This document shows, one piece after another, positions 34,101 through 43,269 of a stretch of DNA of 64,000 bases. The position numbers were made by a program, and so were the translations under genes. The stretch spans positions 51,021,370-51,085,369 of the forward strand of contig CM049307.1 of the NCBI GenBank assembly GCA_026874595.1, written 5' to 3'. This stretch comes from Sipunculus nudus (taxonomy: Eukaryota > Annelida > Sipuncula > Golfingiida > Sipunculidae). The notes beneath the pieces are model-generated. The model saw only the letters and a program-made list of their open reading frames with translations, had not been told where the DNA came from and ran no database searches. Every line of letters starts with the position of its first letter. The stretch's first letter is position 1.

Positions 34101-34261
34101 TGGCGGATACCAATACACAAAAACTAAAAGTTGAGAGTGAACGTTTAGAAGCCCATGTTAAAAGGTCCTGTAACTGGGGAATGTGGATCATGCTGTTACT
34201 TGTGTGTATTGTATTTATTGTCATGGTGGTGTTCATGAGACTTTTTCCAAAACCTAGGTGA
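21784..34261 (+). CDS. USE1: USE1, vesicle transport SNARE (p31/Use1), 6 exons, 249 aa
   Basis: Exons 21784-21879, 25827-25876, 28196-28274, 29495-29663, 31589-31761 and 34079-34261 join in phase to 750 nt with GT-AG introns. USE1 is the Qc-type SNARE of the ER that, with syntaxin 18, Sec20 and Sec22b, receives COPI vesicles coming back from the Golgi. Seen: an N-terminal part with SRLETNFVRLLNRCE and WRLEKYVGAL, then VDFLKGLLEADK, then MRAELLG, a SNARE helix from about 147 to 217 (QLQEKLAEEML, then KLKVESERLEAH), and a tail anchor at about 224-242 followed by FPKPR. Asp187 falls where Use1 proteins carry Asp in the zero layer. Length is close to the human protein (about 259 aa). The start is chosen at MASRLETN: strong Kozak context and family agreement, although an in-frame Met lies upstream at 21697. 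A possible AATAAA is at 35407. Confidence 0.95.
21994..22100. repeat. 107-bp near-perfect palindrome (hairpin)
   Basis: The arms open GTCCATCTCTGGACCCTTGT and close with its inverse, centred near 22047 in the sequence ACGTAGGCCACGT. Only a few mismatches are present. It is in USE1 intron 1, 115 bp after the exon 1 donor. Confidence 0.9.
22138..22168. repeat. Poly-C tract
   Basis: About 31 consecutive C. On the transcribed RNA this is C-rich; the opposite strand could form G-quadruplexes. Confidence 0.9.
23115..24290. repeat. GTGGCGCCACC-type dispersed repeat, long copy
   Basis: Starts near GCGGATACTATGTTTTCAGG and carries several internal units of about 200 bp with ATAAAATCACTCATATCTC, GGTTTGACTTAT and CAGGTGGCGCCACCTACAT. 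A 5' fragment recurs at 49285-49545 and an internal fragment at 9710-10135. It is non-coding. Confidence 0.65.
25234..25642. mobile_element. TIR element (MITE) in USE1 intron 1
   Basis: Left ATGGTGTAGTTTAGGAGGTT and TATAAAAGGCC; right GGCCTTTTATAAAA and CCTAAACTACACCAT. The TIRs are about 33 bp with few mismatches. The 340-bp interior is non-coding. Target duplication is not certain, possibly TA. Confidence 0.65.
25827..25876 (+). CDS. USE1: USE1 exon 2
   Basis: A 50-bp micro-exon between TTTCAG and AG|GTAAGAG (phase 2). It encodes YVGALQEQLQDLKKAP, continuing the WRLEK of exon 1. Confidence 0.9.
26176..26692 (-). mobile_element. Non-autonomous Helitron-like element
   Basis: Read on the minus strand it begins TCTAATACTTATAAAAGG after an A and ends in the palindrome CCCGGTATACCGGG, then TTTATCAG and CTAG before a T. 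A 5' TC, a 3' hairpin about 8 bases before CTRR, insertion between A and T, and the lack of TIRs and target duplication are the Helitron signature. It is 517 bp with no Rep/helicase. Confidence 0.7.
26818..27710. mobile_element. pogo/Tigger-like non-autonomous element
   Basis: Left end CAGTGAAACTCCTCTAAGCT, right end inverse of CAGCTAAACTCCTACTTGCC, TA on both sides. About 0.9 kb with no transposase ORF. Internal repetition near both ends (TTAGAGGACT, TCCGCTTAAAGGG) fits an old element. Confidence 0.6.
28196..28274 (+). CDS. USE1: USE1 exon 3
   Basis: Acceptor TTTTACAG, donor ATG|GTAGGT (phase 0). It encodes KPGPEVLTEYTRKVDFLKGL and LEADKM, with the conserved VDFLKG block. Confidence 0.92.
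28437..28641 (-). mobile_element. tRNA-derived SINE
   Basis: On the minus strand the head (28630 to 28561) reads GCTTCTGTGGCTCAGGGGCA with an A box TGGCTCAGGGG, and later GAGTTCAAATC as a B box. About 130 bp of non-tRNA body follows. The spacing of the two boxes fits a Pol III promoter. The clover-leaf is not intact and there is no CCA end, so it is not a working tRNA gene. Confidence 0.65.
29166..29356. repeat. Small foldback repeat
   Basis: ATTTGAGTGACAGC at 29207-29221 faces GCTGTCACTCAAAT at 29307-29320, and outer text CAGTGAGGAGT faces an inverse near 29340-29350. The arms are about 55 bp and imperfect. Confidence 0.6.
29495..29663 (+). CDS. USE1: USE1 exon 4
   Basis: Acceptor ATTTACAG, donor ACAG|GTAAGA (phase 1). 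It encodes the variable linker and the conserved MRAELLGTKDKD. Confidence 0.92.
29664..31588 (+). other. USE1 intron 4
   Basis: 1.9 kb. Apart from a (TA)n-rich bit near 30375-30410 and a dispersed repeat (31255-31460), I see nothing identifiable. Confidence 0.7.
31255..31460. repeat. Dispersed repeat shared with 18960-19235
   Basis: Same ordered phrases as the copy at 18.96 kb, same orientation, with shorter AT spacers. Confidence 0.65.
31589..31761 (+). CDS. USE1: USE1 exon 5 (SNARE first half)
   Basis: Acceptor TTTTACTAG, donor AAG|GTCAGT (phase 0). It encodes the first half of the SNARE helix including QLQEKLAEEML and the candidate zero-layer Asp187. Confidence 0.93.
32042..32689. mobile_element. 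TTA-flanked TIR element (Harbinger-like size of duplication)
   Basis: Left CTATAGTCTGTTCCACAACT, right GTGATGGAACTGACTATAG; TTA on both sides as a 3-bp duplication. 648 bp without a transposase. An older, split copy in opposite orientation lies at 10639-13190. Confidence 0.7.
32798..33960. repeat. AGCTCAGCTGACT...GGTCAAGGTCACAG dispersed element
   Basis: Opens TCTCAGCTGACTGAAAG, ends CAGTTGAGCATCAAGACCCA. It carries several AAGGTCAAGGTCACAG units and GGCACAAATCATAACC text. Related to 35755-36962 and 52941-54010. Outer ends are short inverted repeats around CAGCTGA. Non-coding. Confidence 0.65.
34079..34261 (+). CDS. USE1: USE1 exon 6 (SNARE second half, tail anchor, stop)
   Basis: Acceptor TATTTTCAG, then KVEESSRLADTNTQKLKVES, a membrane segment starting near MWIMLLLVCIVF, and the stop TGA at 34259-34261. 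The short basic tail after the membrane segment fits an ER tail-anchored protein. Confidence 0.95.
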   Translation, partial: KVEESSRLADTNTQKLKVESERLEAHVKRSCNWGMWIMLLLVCIVFIVMVVFMRLFPKPR

Positions 34262-35754
34262 CAGCATTTCTTTATTAGGTTAACCATACTAATTTTATTT
34301 CAAAACATATTTTTTTTCAATCTGTCTGCTCTCTGCTTATCAACATTTGATGCCATGACAAGCATGGCAGTATTTAGTTGTTTGATTATAATGTAGAACC
34401 TTTGGAGATAGATATCTGGTAGAATCGTTGATCTGCAACTGCAGAACTGCTGTTTATTTGATCAAATGTTCTCTTTTAACATCCATTGGTTTTAGAAATA
34501 CTTAGTAAGCATTTTTTACACTCACAATCTCTTTTGGATGCCCATTTCTGGTATTTGAGCATCCAATCTTTTGTACAAATTTTCTGGCTAAAAGACTTGA
34601 GAGGATCAAAGCTGGCTCATGTCACAGTCACTGACTATTGGCATCCACCTCCAACTAACCAGTCAAAAACGTCACGGATAAAGGAATTAGGAATTAATAT
34701 TACATAAACCTTCAAAATTTGACATAGACCCCTTTCAATTTTTGACTTTTCAAAATCCTAAATGACTCTCCAGAATTTTGCCCTGATTATCCTGGACTTA
34801 TTTTACTCTTGAGAGCCTTGGTTCTTGAACCTGACACATGGTCACAGTTATTAGGGTGGCTCGTTTTGTGTACTGTGACAAATTTGGGCCAAAACATTTT
34901 TTGTCTTAATGTTTTTGTCTTTAAATTTTTTGTATCACTAATGAGAAAAATCTGAAAATATGTTTTGAAATTTGTTTTTCCCTGAAAATTGCAGTGAAAC
35001 AAATTACTCAAGAATCAATTTAAATTACAACTTTGAAAGTGTAGGATCTTTGAACTTTCCTTCTATCACTTGAAATGTTGAATATGGCATGTGATTGGAC
35101 AGACTTATATCATGTATAAACATCTAATGTAGAGGAACAGACCGAAAGAAGGATAAAGCTGTGAGGCCTTGTGCCAAAGAACCATCATCTGTACTCCAAT
35201 TTCTGATAGTTTTATGTTACCTATTGACAGTAACATCAAAAGATTTCTAATTTATCATGTGTTTACAAATTTAAATTTAAGCACACTCATCCCTTTTATT
35301 TGTCAGTTGTTATATGATGACCACAGGATGGATCCATTTCAGTTTAGGTATAATGTTCCAAATGGATAATTATCTGTCACTTGTACAAAGTAGTGGTGTG
35401 CTGATAAATAAATGATTTTCCTCCAAAATGGATAAATCAATTGCATTTTTGCATAATCCATTAAAAAACGATTATGTATGCACAAGCAAAGAATCTAATT
35501 TTGTCAGAGATATACATACACAAAGTAAAGAACAGCACCAAAATGGAACCTTGCACAGCCAACAATTGTCCGACGGCAAGTCTACCTTTGATGCAGGTAG
35601 ATTGATAGTTTCATTACAAATACTTGTACTGATGTTAATCTCAGTTTATTAGCTGGGGTTAATATTTAAGGTACTTGTATAGTATACAGCAGATTTCAAG
35701 GTAATATAGAAAGTACATGAAATAATTGATTAATACTCAGTCATCGGTCATTTT

Positions 35755-36962
35755 TAGCTCAGCTGACTGTAAGTCATCTGAGCTATAGCGATCACCCTTT
35801 GTCCATCGTCCGTCTGTCTGTCCGTCCGTCCGTTCACCTGGCACAAATCGTAACCGCTGGACCTAGAAACTTGTAACTTGACATTCTGAAAGGTCCATGA
35901 AAAATCTCCTTGGAAACCAGAAATTCGGTCTCTGTTACCCATATGGACAAAAACATTAAGCCCCAAAGTACCCCCCAGAATAGTCAAAAATTTCATACAA
36001 AAACTTCAATATCTCATTAACTACATCACTGATGGTCATGATTTTTTGGGATATGTATTGATCATGAGATGTTTCATCAGTTTCTGCAGACTGGTGGGGC
36101 CACCTGTATTTTTTTGTTCTTTACGAATTTTTTTCTCCATTTTTGAGACCTTTAAAAATGTGGACATCTGTCAACAGGGCACAAATCGTAAAGACTGGAC
36201 CTAGAATCTTCATATTTGACATTCGGGGAGGCCTATGAAAAGTCTCCATGGAACCCAGAAATTAGGTCTCTGTTGCCCATATCCTTCGAGCTAAGGGGCC
36301 CCAAAGTACCCCCCAGAATAGTAAAAAATTTCACACAAAAACTGCAGTATCTCATTAACTACATCACTGATGGTCATGATTTTTGGCATACATATTAATC
36401 ATGAGATGTTCCATCAGTTCCTGCAGACTGGTGGCGCCCCTGTATTTTTTTATTTTTTACGAATTTTTTCTCTATTTTTGAGACCTTTAAAAATGTGGTT
36501 ATCTGTCAACAAGGCACAAATCGTAACAACTGGACCTAGAATCTTCATTCTTGTCATGAAAGGAGGCCCATGAAAAGTGTCTGTGGAAACCTGTAAATTA
36601 GATCTCTGTTTCCTATATCCTTCAAGCTATAGAACTCTGAAGTATCCCTCAGAATAATGGAAAATTTGATAAAAAAGCTGAAGTATCTGAACAACTAATG
36701 CAGAGATAACCATGATTCTTTGCATGTATATTGACCATTAAGTGTTTTTATTAGTTTCTGCAGACTGATGGAGCCACCTGTATTTTTACGCATTTTTTCT
36801 CTATTTTTAAAATATATATAAATGCAGACACAATCTTGGCCTGTTGGTTAATCTGTTTGATGCTTCAGTTGAATTGGTATATACTACCATTCAGATGATA
36901 AAATTTCCTTTTGGGAATCTCTTCCAAGTCAGCTGAGCGTCATGACCCATGGGTCACTTGTT
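35755..36962. repeat. AGCTCAGCTGACT dispersed element, second copy
   Basis: Opens AGCTCAGCTGACTGTAAGTC and closes AGTCAGCTGAGCGTCATGAC. Three or so internal units of about 320 bp each carry GGCACAAATCGTAA, TGGACCTAGAA, CACATCACTGATGGTCATGA-like text and GGTGG.GCC.CCTGTATTTTT. Confidence 0.7.
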
Positions 36963-37010
36963 ATTTTTTCAATCATCGATTATGATTTTAAAACAAATTC
37001 CTACCACTTA

Positions 37011-37345
37011 GGCCAAAATAAAAAAAAGGTATGGTTCTCAGGCACTTTTTTTCAGAAATCTATGCGGGCGGGCGGCTTTTCATTTTTAATTTTTTGGTAT
37101 GTTTCTTTAAAAATGTCAAATGATAAGGGAAAAGCATGATAATAACAGATTTATTTTGCTAAACAAGTAAAAGTTCTACATAACAGAGGCAAGTGTATGA
37201 TTTTATCTTCTTGAAATAAATGTCTGAGCGGCTGTAGCTCAAAATTGGTAACTTACTTTGGAAAATCAAAATAAAAGTTTTTGATGCGGGGGTTTAAATT
37301 GATGCGGGCGGTGCCTGAGAACCATACCTTTTATTTTGTTTGGCC
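37011..37345. mobile_element. Harbinger-like MITE, best copy
   Basis: TIRs of about 34 bp: AAAGGTATGGTTCTCAGGCAC on the left faces GTGCCTGAGAACCATACCTT on the right, with outer GGCCAAAATA and TTTGGCC. Flanks are TTA on both sides, a TWA duplication as in PIF/Harbinger. The GC-rich GCGGGCGGGCGG sits inside each end. Confidence 0.75.
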
Positions 37346-38136
37346 TTATACAAACTCCTATTTTTAAAAATATTTGTGAGTAAAAAGCTTTTGTATATTA
37401 TTTACAAGTATGAGGATATGTGTGCCGTATGATTAGCAGGCCTGCCTCTCTCTAGCATACTCTTTCTCTCTCTCTCTTCTCTTTCTCTCTCATACATTCT
37501 CTGTCTCTCTATCTGTCTGTCTATATATCCATATTTTAGGTTTAATTCTATTTCACAAATTTCATTGTGATATATAATACAGGGTACATAAGTAATTTTT
37601 TGTTTTCTTTCAATTATCAGGCATTGTTTTACAACCAGTTATGTCTACTAATATATATAAATAAATATTCTGCAGGTCTTTAAAATGCGAGCTGTGTCTT
37701 TTTATTCTATGAGAACTTAAACCACCTTTGTATGCGTTCATCTTCATGGGGAAGTTAATAATGGAAACTGTGATGATAGCTGGATAATTTCAGGCGTACA
37801 TGTTGGGTTATAAGGAAATCATTTAATAGTGTAGAAAATATATTGTTATATTTGAAATTCTGTGTATAAATCATAATTAAAATATGTATAAATATGTTGT
37901 GTTACTTTTTTCAAATGGTGAGGACTACATGCATGTAAAATTGGAAAAAGAGGAAACAGGACCTGAGATGTGTGAATTATGTGTGTCCATCTAGCATTAA
38001 GGCTAACAGTATAGGCATGTAGCATAGTTAGTATTGTTTTTTGGGACTTCATTTATCTTAAAGCTTTTTTCCTTAACAGTAATTACAGTATCATCTCAAA
38101 GTTTGTATAAATAAAAGTTTGGAGGTAACAGATTAA

Positions 38137-39045
38137 GGGGGGAAAATGACACTTTAAACTACCAATGAAATTTCTTAGATATTTTGCACATGATATCTAC
38201 TAGGCATACTTTGTAAAATTATGAAATAAAATTTGGGGATCAATTTGCTTATTTCTGCAGTATATGAAGTTGAAAATGGACACTTGTGGTGGGTTTTTAT
38301 ATGATATTATAACTAAGGGGGAAACAAGTTACATATTTTAGAAAACTGACCAATGTATTTTTCATGATATTCTACAAAAACATGCAGAAATAAATATCAG
38401 TCTTATTTACAGACAAAAATATGTATGTCAATGGGTTAAATATTAAAATATTAGGCCAAATTATGAAAATTTTGGACATTATAAGTTTCGAAGATCCCCC
38501 AAAGGTGGCGCTGGTGGTTGTGAGACAGAGAGCAAGTCCACACACAAATGGCTTCTGGCGTCAACAATATACAACCGCCTTTTAAGATGCCCATATAAAA
38601 GTAAATATAAATATCAGCACTAAAATACTATGGGTATATTTTATTTATCACTCAGAATTACACCATCAGTGTCACTCACAATCATATAGTGATATTTATG
38701 CCCTTTTTTTGTCATCTACTTGCGCAACTGTCAAAACTGACAGTTGACAAAATAGCTGTTGGTATATTCCTGTACTTGAGCCTCTTCTGATGATATTCTG
38801 TTTGTAAATTTCTATGTAAAAATTCGGAACTATTTAAAAAATAATTTAATAAAGCTGTTACACTGAGCATTCCTACAATTATTGTTCATCCTAGTAACTT
38901 TTATTCAAATGATGACCTGAAGCGATGACGTTTATGACAACAAAAGTCATACACGGCAAAATATGTAGATAATATAATTACACCAGATATTTTTAGTTTG
39001 CAGTGTCATCAGTAGGGGGCGCCAGTAAAGTGTCCAGTTCCCCCT
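38137..39045. mobile_element. piggyBac-like non-autonomous element
   Basis: TTAA at 38133-38136 and 39046-39049 flank inverted ends GGGGGGAAAATGACACTTTA and TAAAGTGTCCAGTTCCCCCT. The exact TTAA duplication is diagnostic for piggyBac-type insertion. 909 bp with no transposase ORF; internal text includes GGTGGCGCTGGTGG and paired AACTGTCAAAACTGACAGTT. Confidence 0.75.
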
Positions 39046-39189
39046 TTAATATGTGGCAGTAAAATGAGTGGTCATTTAGGCAATTTTGGTGATAAGAACC
39101 AATAGTTAGTATTACACACACACGCACACACGGTCGCGTGACTTCCTGTCAGAGGTAACAAATGACGCAGGTTCTACCTTTTTGGAAAA

Positions 39190-39213
39190 AAAAAAAAAAA
39201 AAAAAAAAAAAAA
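39190..39213. repeat. Poly-A tract
   Basis: More than 20 consecutive A, preceded by a CA-rich run (39114-39132). The text GGTAACAAATGACGCAGGTT near 39154-39173 recurs near 51694-51713. Confidence 0.8.
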
Positions 39214-39329
39214 TGAAAGCAATGAGGTAACAAACTGCCAGCCTGAGATAACATTTTTATTATCATTTAAATACAGTATGCAGTAAAGTGAAGCTTAAAA
39301 TCACCGGTGCCCATTAAGTATTGATTAAA

Positions 39330-42221
39330 AAAGGTCCAGATCTTGCAGGTGAATACATATGTGTAACACATGCTGGACAGTGTTATTGACTATATTGTTG
39401 CTAGTGCTGAACTATTTGTTAAAATATAATCATTTATAATATAATCTGTTTTAAGGTTAGATTTATCAGATCATTATCCAGTGAAAGGTACAATAAGATT
39501 TGAATATGATAAAAAAGTTCCAGAAAATTTAGTGTTCAATAATTTCATGGATAAAGTACATACTTAAATCACAGGCTATTGATGAACTTATACATGATCA
39601 TTTATATAACGTACATACACCTAATTTTGCACATTATGTTTAACAAGATATGGATAAGGCTGTTGAATGCATGAGCAGGGTGATACACAATTTTACTATT
39701 ACTAAATTGTACAAGAGAAAAAAAGAGTTGGTCACAACCAGATTGGTGGGATGAGGACTGTGCACAAGCAAAGCTAATAAAATTTTCAGCACTCGATGAA
39801 TATTGTAGATCTGGTAATTTATATGATTTGAATATGTATAAAATGAAAAGACAACAATTTAAATACCTTTGTGATAATAAAAAGAAGTCCAAACAACAGT
39901 CTGCAATAATACACATCAAATATTAAAAATATAAATGATTTATGGGTCTGTATTAAAAGTACCTTAAGAAAGAGAATAGTGTTAATCATATTCCAGCAGA
40001 CTAGTGGTTTAATTACTTTAGAGTTTATCAGAATGAAAATATAAACGATAGTAAGGAAGAATTCTGCATTTTGGCTAACATATACTTCGAAAATAATTAT
40101 AACAGTGGGTCTGTATGAGGGTCCCTTAACAATGAAATAACGGTATTCGAAATAAGACATGCAGTGAATCAGTTGCAAAGTGGTAAATCTCCTGGACTAG
40201 ATGAGCTACAAGTTGATATTATTAAGTCACTTTTAGAAATTATTTTGCCCTTATTACATACTTTGTTTAACAGTATTTTCAATTAGGGATCATTCCCTGG
40301 TGAATGGAGTAAGGCAATCATATTTCCTCTACACAAGAAGGGTCCTTTAAATGACCCTAGTAATTATAGAGGGATATCATTATTGAATGTTACAGGAAAA
40401 AAATATTTACTAAAGTTTTGAATAATAGACTCTCTCAGTATGTGTAGGAAATGAATATTTTATCTGAGTCTCAAAGAAATGGTTAAAGAAAGGGGTATTC
40501 CACCATTGATCAAGCATTTGTTTTGCATGCTTTAGTTCAGAAATAATTAGTTAAAAGAACAGGAAGGTTTTATAGTTTATATATTGATTTTGCAAGAACT
40601 TTAAAAAAAGCAGTCTTGTATATTAATTAACGGTGTTCTTACCGATTATTTCTTATGCTCATTAGGTACCAGGCAGGGTTGCATGGTAAGTCCATTATTA
40701 TTTTCCTTATTTATTAATGAGTATTGTAATATGTTACATTGAAGCGATGGTAAAGGGATATACATGTATGCAAATGGTAATCTTTCCAATGTAATGACTT
40801 TATTATTTGCAGATGATATGGTTAATTGTGCCACTGTAGGTAGACTTCAGCAACAGATAAATCTCTTGCAAATTTTTGTGAAAAATATGGTTTTAAAATT
40901 AACACAGATAAAACTAAAATTATGGTTTTTAGAAAAGTGGTCCTTTACGAAAAGTTGAAAGATGGTATTTAAATTGTAAACAGTTAGAAGTGGTTCCATA
41001 CTAAAAATATCTTGGTATTACTTTCTCAACAAAATTATCCTGGTCAAAAACACAACAACAGCAAGCTTTGCAAGCAAACAAAGCTGTATGTATGATTAAA
41101 AAATTCAGTAAAAAGTGTTAATATGTTAGTACTATAAACATCTCTTTTACTTTTCGATCAAATGGTAGTACCAGTATTAATATATGGATGTGAATTATGG
41201 GGTTTTAAGAAATCATGAACTATAGAGAGTGTGCAGTACACATTTTTTAAATATATTTTAAATGTAGGCCAAAATACTACCAATGCAGCAGCATTAGAAG
41301 ATTGTGGCAAATTTCCTTTGTTTGTAACTTGTTTATTACGTTGTGTTAAGTATTGGGTTAAATTACTTTATATGCCAGAACATAGGTATCAGAAACAAGT
41401 GTACAATTTGTTGATGAATTTAGACAAAAGTGGCAAATCAAATTGGGTATCTCATGTAGGAACATTGCTATTTGTGTCTGTTTTTTTATATATTTGGATG
41501 GCACAGTATGTTGGACATGTGAATATTTTTTTTCAAAAGAATTTAAAATTAGAATTAAAGGCATGGCTATTCAAAACTGGCATAGTGTTATTGAGTTGTG
41601 TAGTGAATTATATTATTATGGTGCTTTCAAATCTTTGCTAACTCTTAAAAAGTATTTATATTGTATTCCAAATGAGAAACATCACATAGCACTTGCTAAA
41701 CTTCGATGCTCCAATCATGAATTGGCTATAGAAATAGGTCGTCATAATTATATATCTCGTGAAGAAAAGATCTGTAAATATTGTTTACATCATGGATACA
41801 ATATTGTTGAGGATGAAGCTCACTTTATGCAAGAATGTGTTTTATATAATAATTTGAGGATAAAATACTTTAATCAAGACTTACATAACCTAAGTGAACA
41901 AAATTTTATTAAATTATTCAATTTAGACAATCATATTGAAATGATAAATGTTGCTGCATATGTATATAATTCCTTTTTGAGGAGACGAAGAATAATAGAT
42001 GGTTAAAGTGTGTGTTTCATACACACTCATGATGGCAATATAGATACATTGTGTACTAAAGTATGCAGTCATGTAACATGTGTTTGTTACATTATATATT
42101 AATAAATAATAAGACTGCTACTTTATGTTCTATTTATGCAATTATTTGATTGAATTATTGTTGTCATGTTTGGAACTTTGGGCTAAGGCCTTTTCCTGAA
42201 TACACTTCTGTTCTGTTCTTT
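39330..42221 (+). mobile_element. Non-LTR retrotransposon, jockey/CR1-like, decayed
   Basis: Reading the plus strand across frames shows, in order: the end of an APE-type endonuclease (SVIDYIVASAELF, LSDHYPV near 39375-39480), reverse transcriptase blocks (LQSGKSPGLDELQVDIIKS near 40165-40230; PSNYRGISLLN near 40350-40390; RQGCMVSPLLF near 40670-40700; LLFADDM near 40800-40825), and a C-terminal Cys/His-containing domain (41645-42006: ALAKLRCSNHELAIEIGRH, ICKYC, HFMQECVLY). Many stops and frameshifts make it dead. It ends TGAATACACTTCTGTTCTGT, the TTCTG-repeat tail of such elements. It is 5'-truncated and inserted into exon 5 of the sulfotransferase pseudogene. Confidence 0.85.
41443..42006 (+). 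pseudogene. Retrotransposon C-terminal ORF remnant
   Basis: The longest open stretch of the decayed element (187 codons). Only the last 120 or so codons look like the family's C-terminal domain, with LRCSNHELAIEIGRH and a CKYC...H...C pattern. It is part of the element above, not a host gene. Confidence 0.75.
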
Positions 42222-43269
42222 GCTACGTAATACGGCTTCCTTCAAAGGCACTCTCACAAGTATAAATATGCTTTCGATTTACATACGTGCCCATTTCAAT
42301 AATTTCAGTTTTTAAATTCTAGGTCATAAGTCTGCATAGTTTGAATTAAGTTGTCCGTCGAGGGCATTTTTCTTAAAAAAAGTTTTCGTCACTTCATGGT
42401 TTGAATGGAATTATCCGTAAAAAATGACGACTACAGTAAACAGGGTTCAAAATATATTGCTTAACCAGTTTTACTGTTGAATTGTATCTTTGCAATCAGT
42501 AAAAATAATGTCTGACGGAGGAGCCGCCATCTTTTAACTCTGTAATAAACAGAATAGAGTAAACATGATTCTACACGATCTAAAGGCATCTTGGATTTTG
42601 CTTATTTGCGTTTAGGTAACAGCATATTCTCGCACTATATTGGTGTAAGAGTTGCATAAAAGGTCAAAAGTAAAAGTCAAAATGAAAATAGAGTATCATG
42701 ATTTTTAAGTTACCTGCAAATAGGACTATGTCAACAGAAAAAAGAGACTTGTTTAAAAGGGTATATCGCACTGACACAAACACTCAGTCGCTTCTCGACA
42801 TACTCATCGAATGTCTACAAACATGGATCGGAGAAGTATTACTACATACGACTTAATTTGATTAACTGTATGATAAATATTAAATTGTTGTGATTATAAA
42901 AATAATGGGAAAATGATGAAAATAATTCCTGTAAAAAATTCAGTGTATTGGAATATATCAGTGCTATACTCACGTATAAGCCATCGACAGTCTGACTTTG
43001 ACGCTTGCAATAAAAAGCGCCACTGTGTGTAAAAAAATAGTTAACAGTTGACATGCTCCGTTGCCGTCGGCTAATTACATGTCTGTATAGATGCAAATGA
43101 GAATAGGAAAAACTCATATGCAAAAGAAGATAGCACCGCGGAGATGAAATGGATGACCAATAACCGGCGCTAGGGTTTTTGACTTAATGCTCAATTTAGG
43201 GATACTAAGAACGAATAAAAAAAATGAAAAACTTATTTTTATTGGAAATCGTGCATGTCTTACCATATT

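Larger units (their letters stand above)
34262..39329. other. Intergenic region downstream of USE1
   Basis: 5 kb holding an AGCTCAGCTGA element, a Harbinger-like MITE and a TTAA-flanked element. 34262-35750 should include the USE1 3'UTR; an AATAAA at 35407-35412 is one candidate poly(A) signal. 37350-38130 has a CT-rich patch (37445-37530) and no gene. Confidence 0.6.

Noticed and set aside
37445-37530. CT-rich tract as a regulatory element
   Set aside because: A simple (CT)n-type microsatellite with no gene start nearby.
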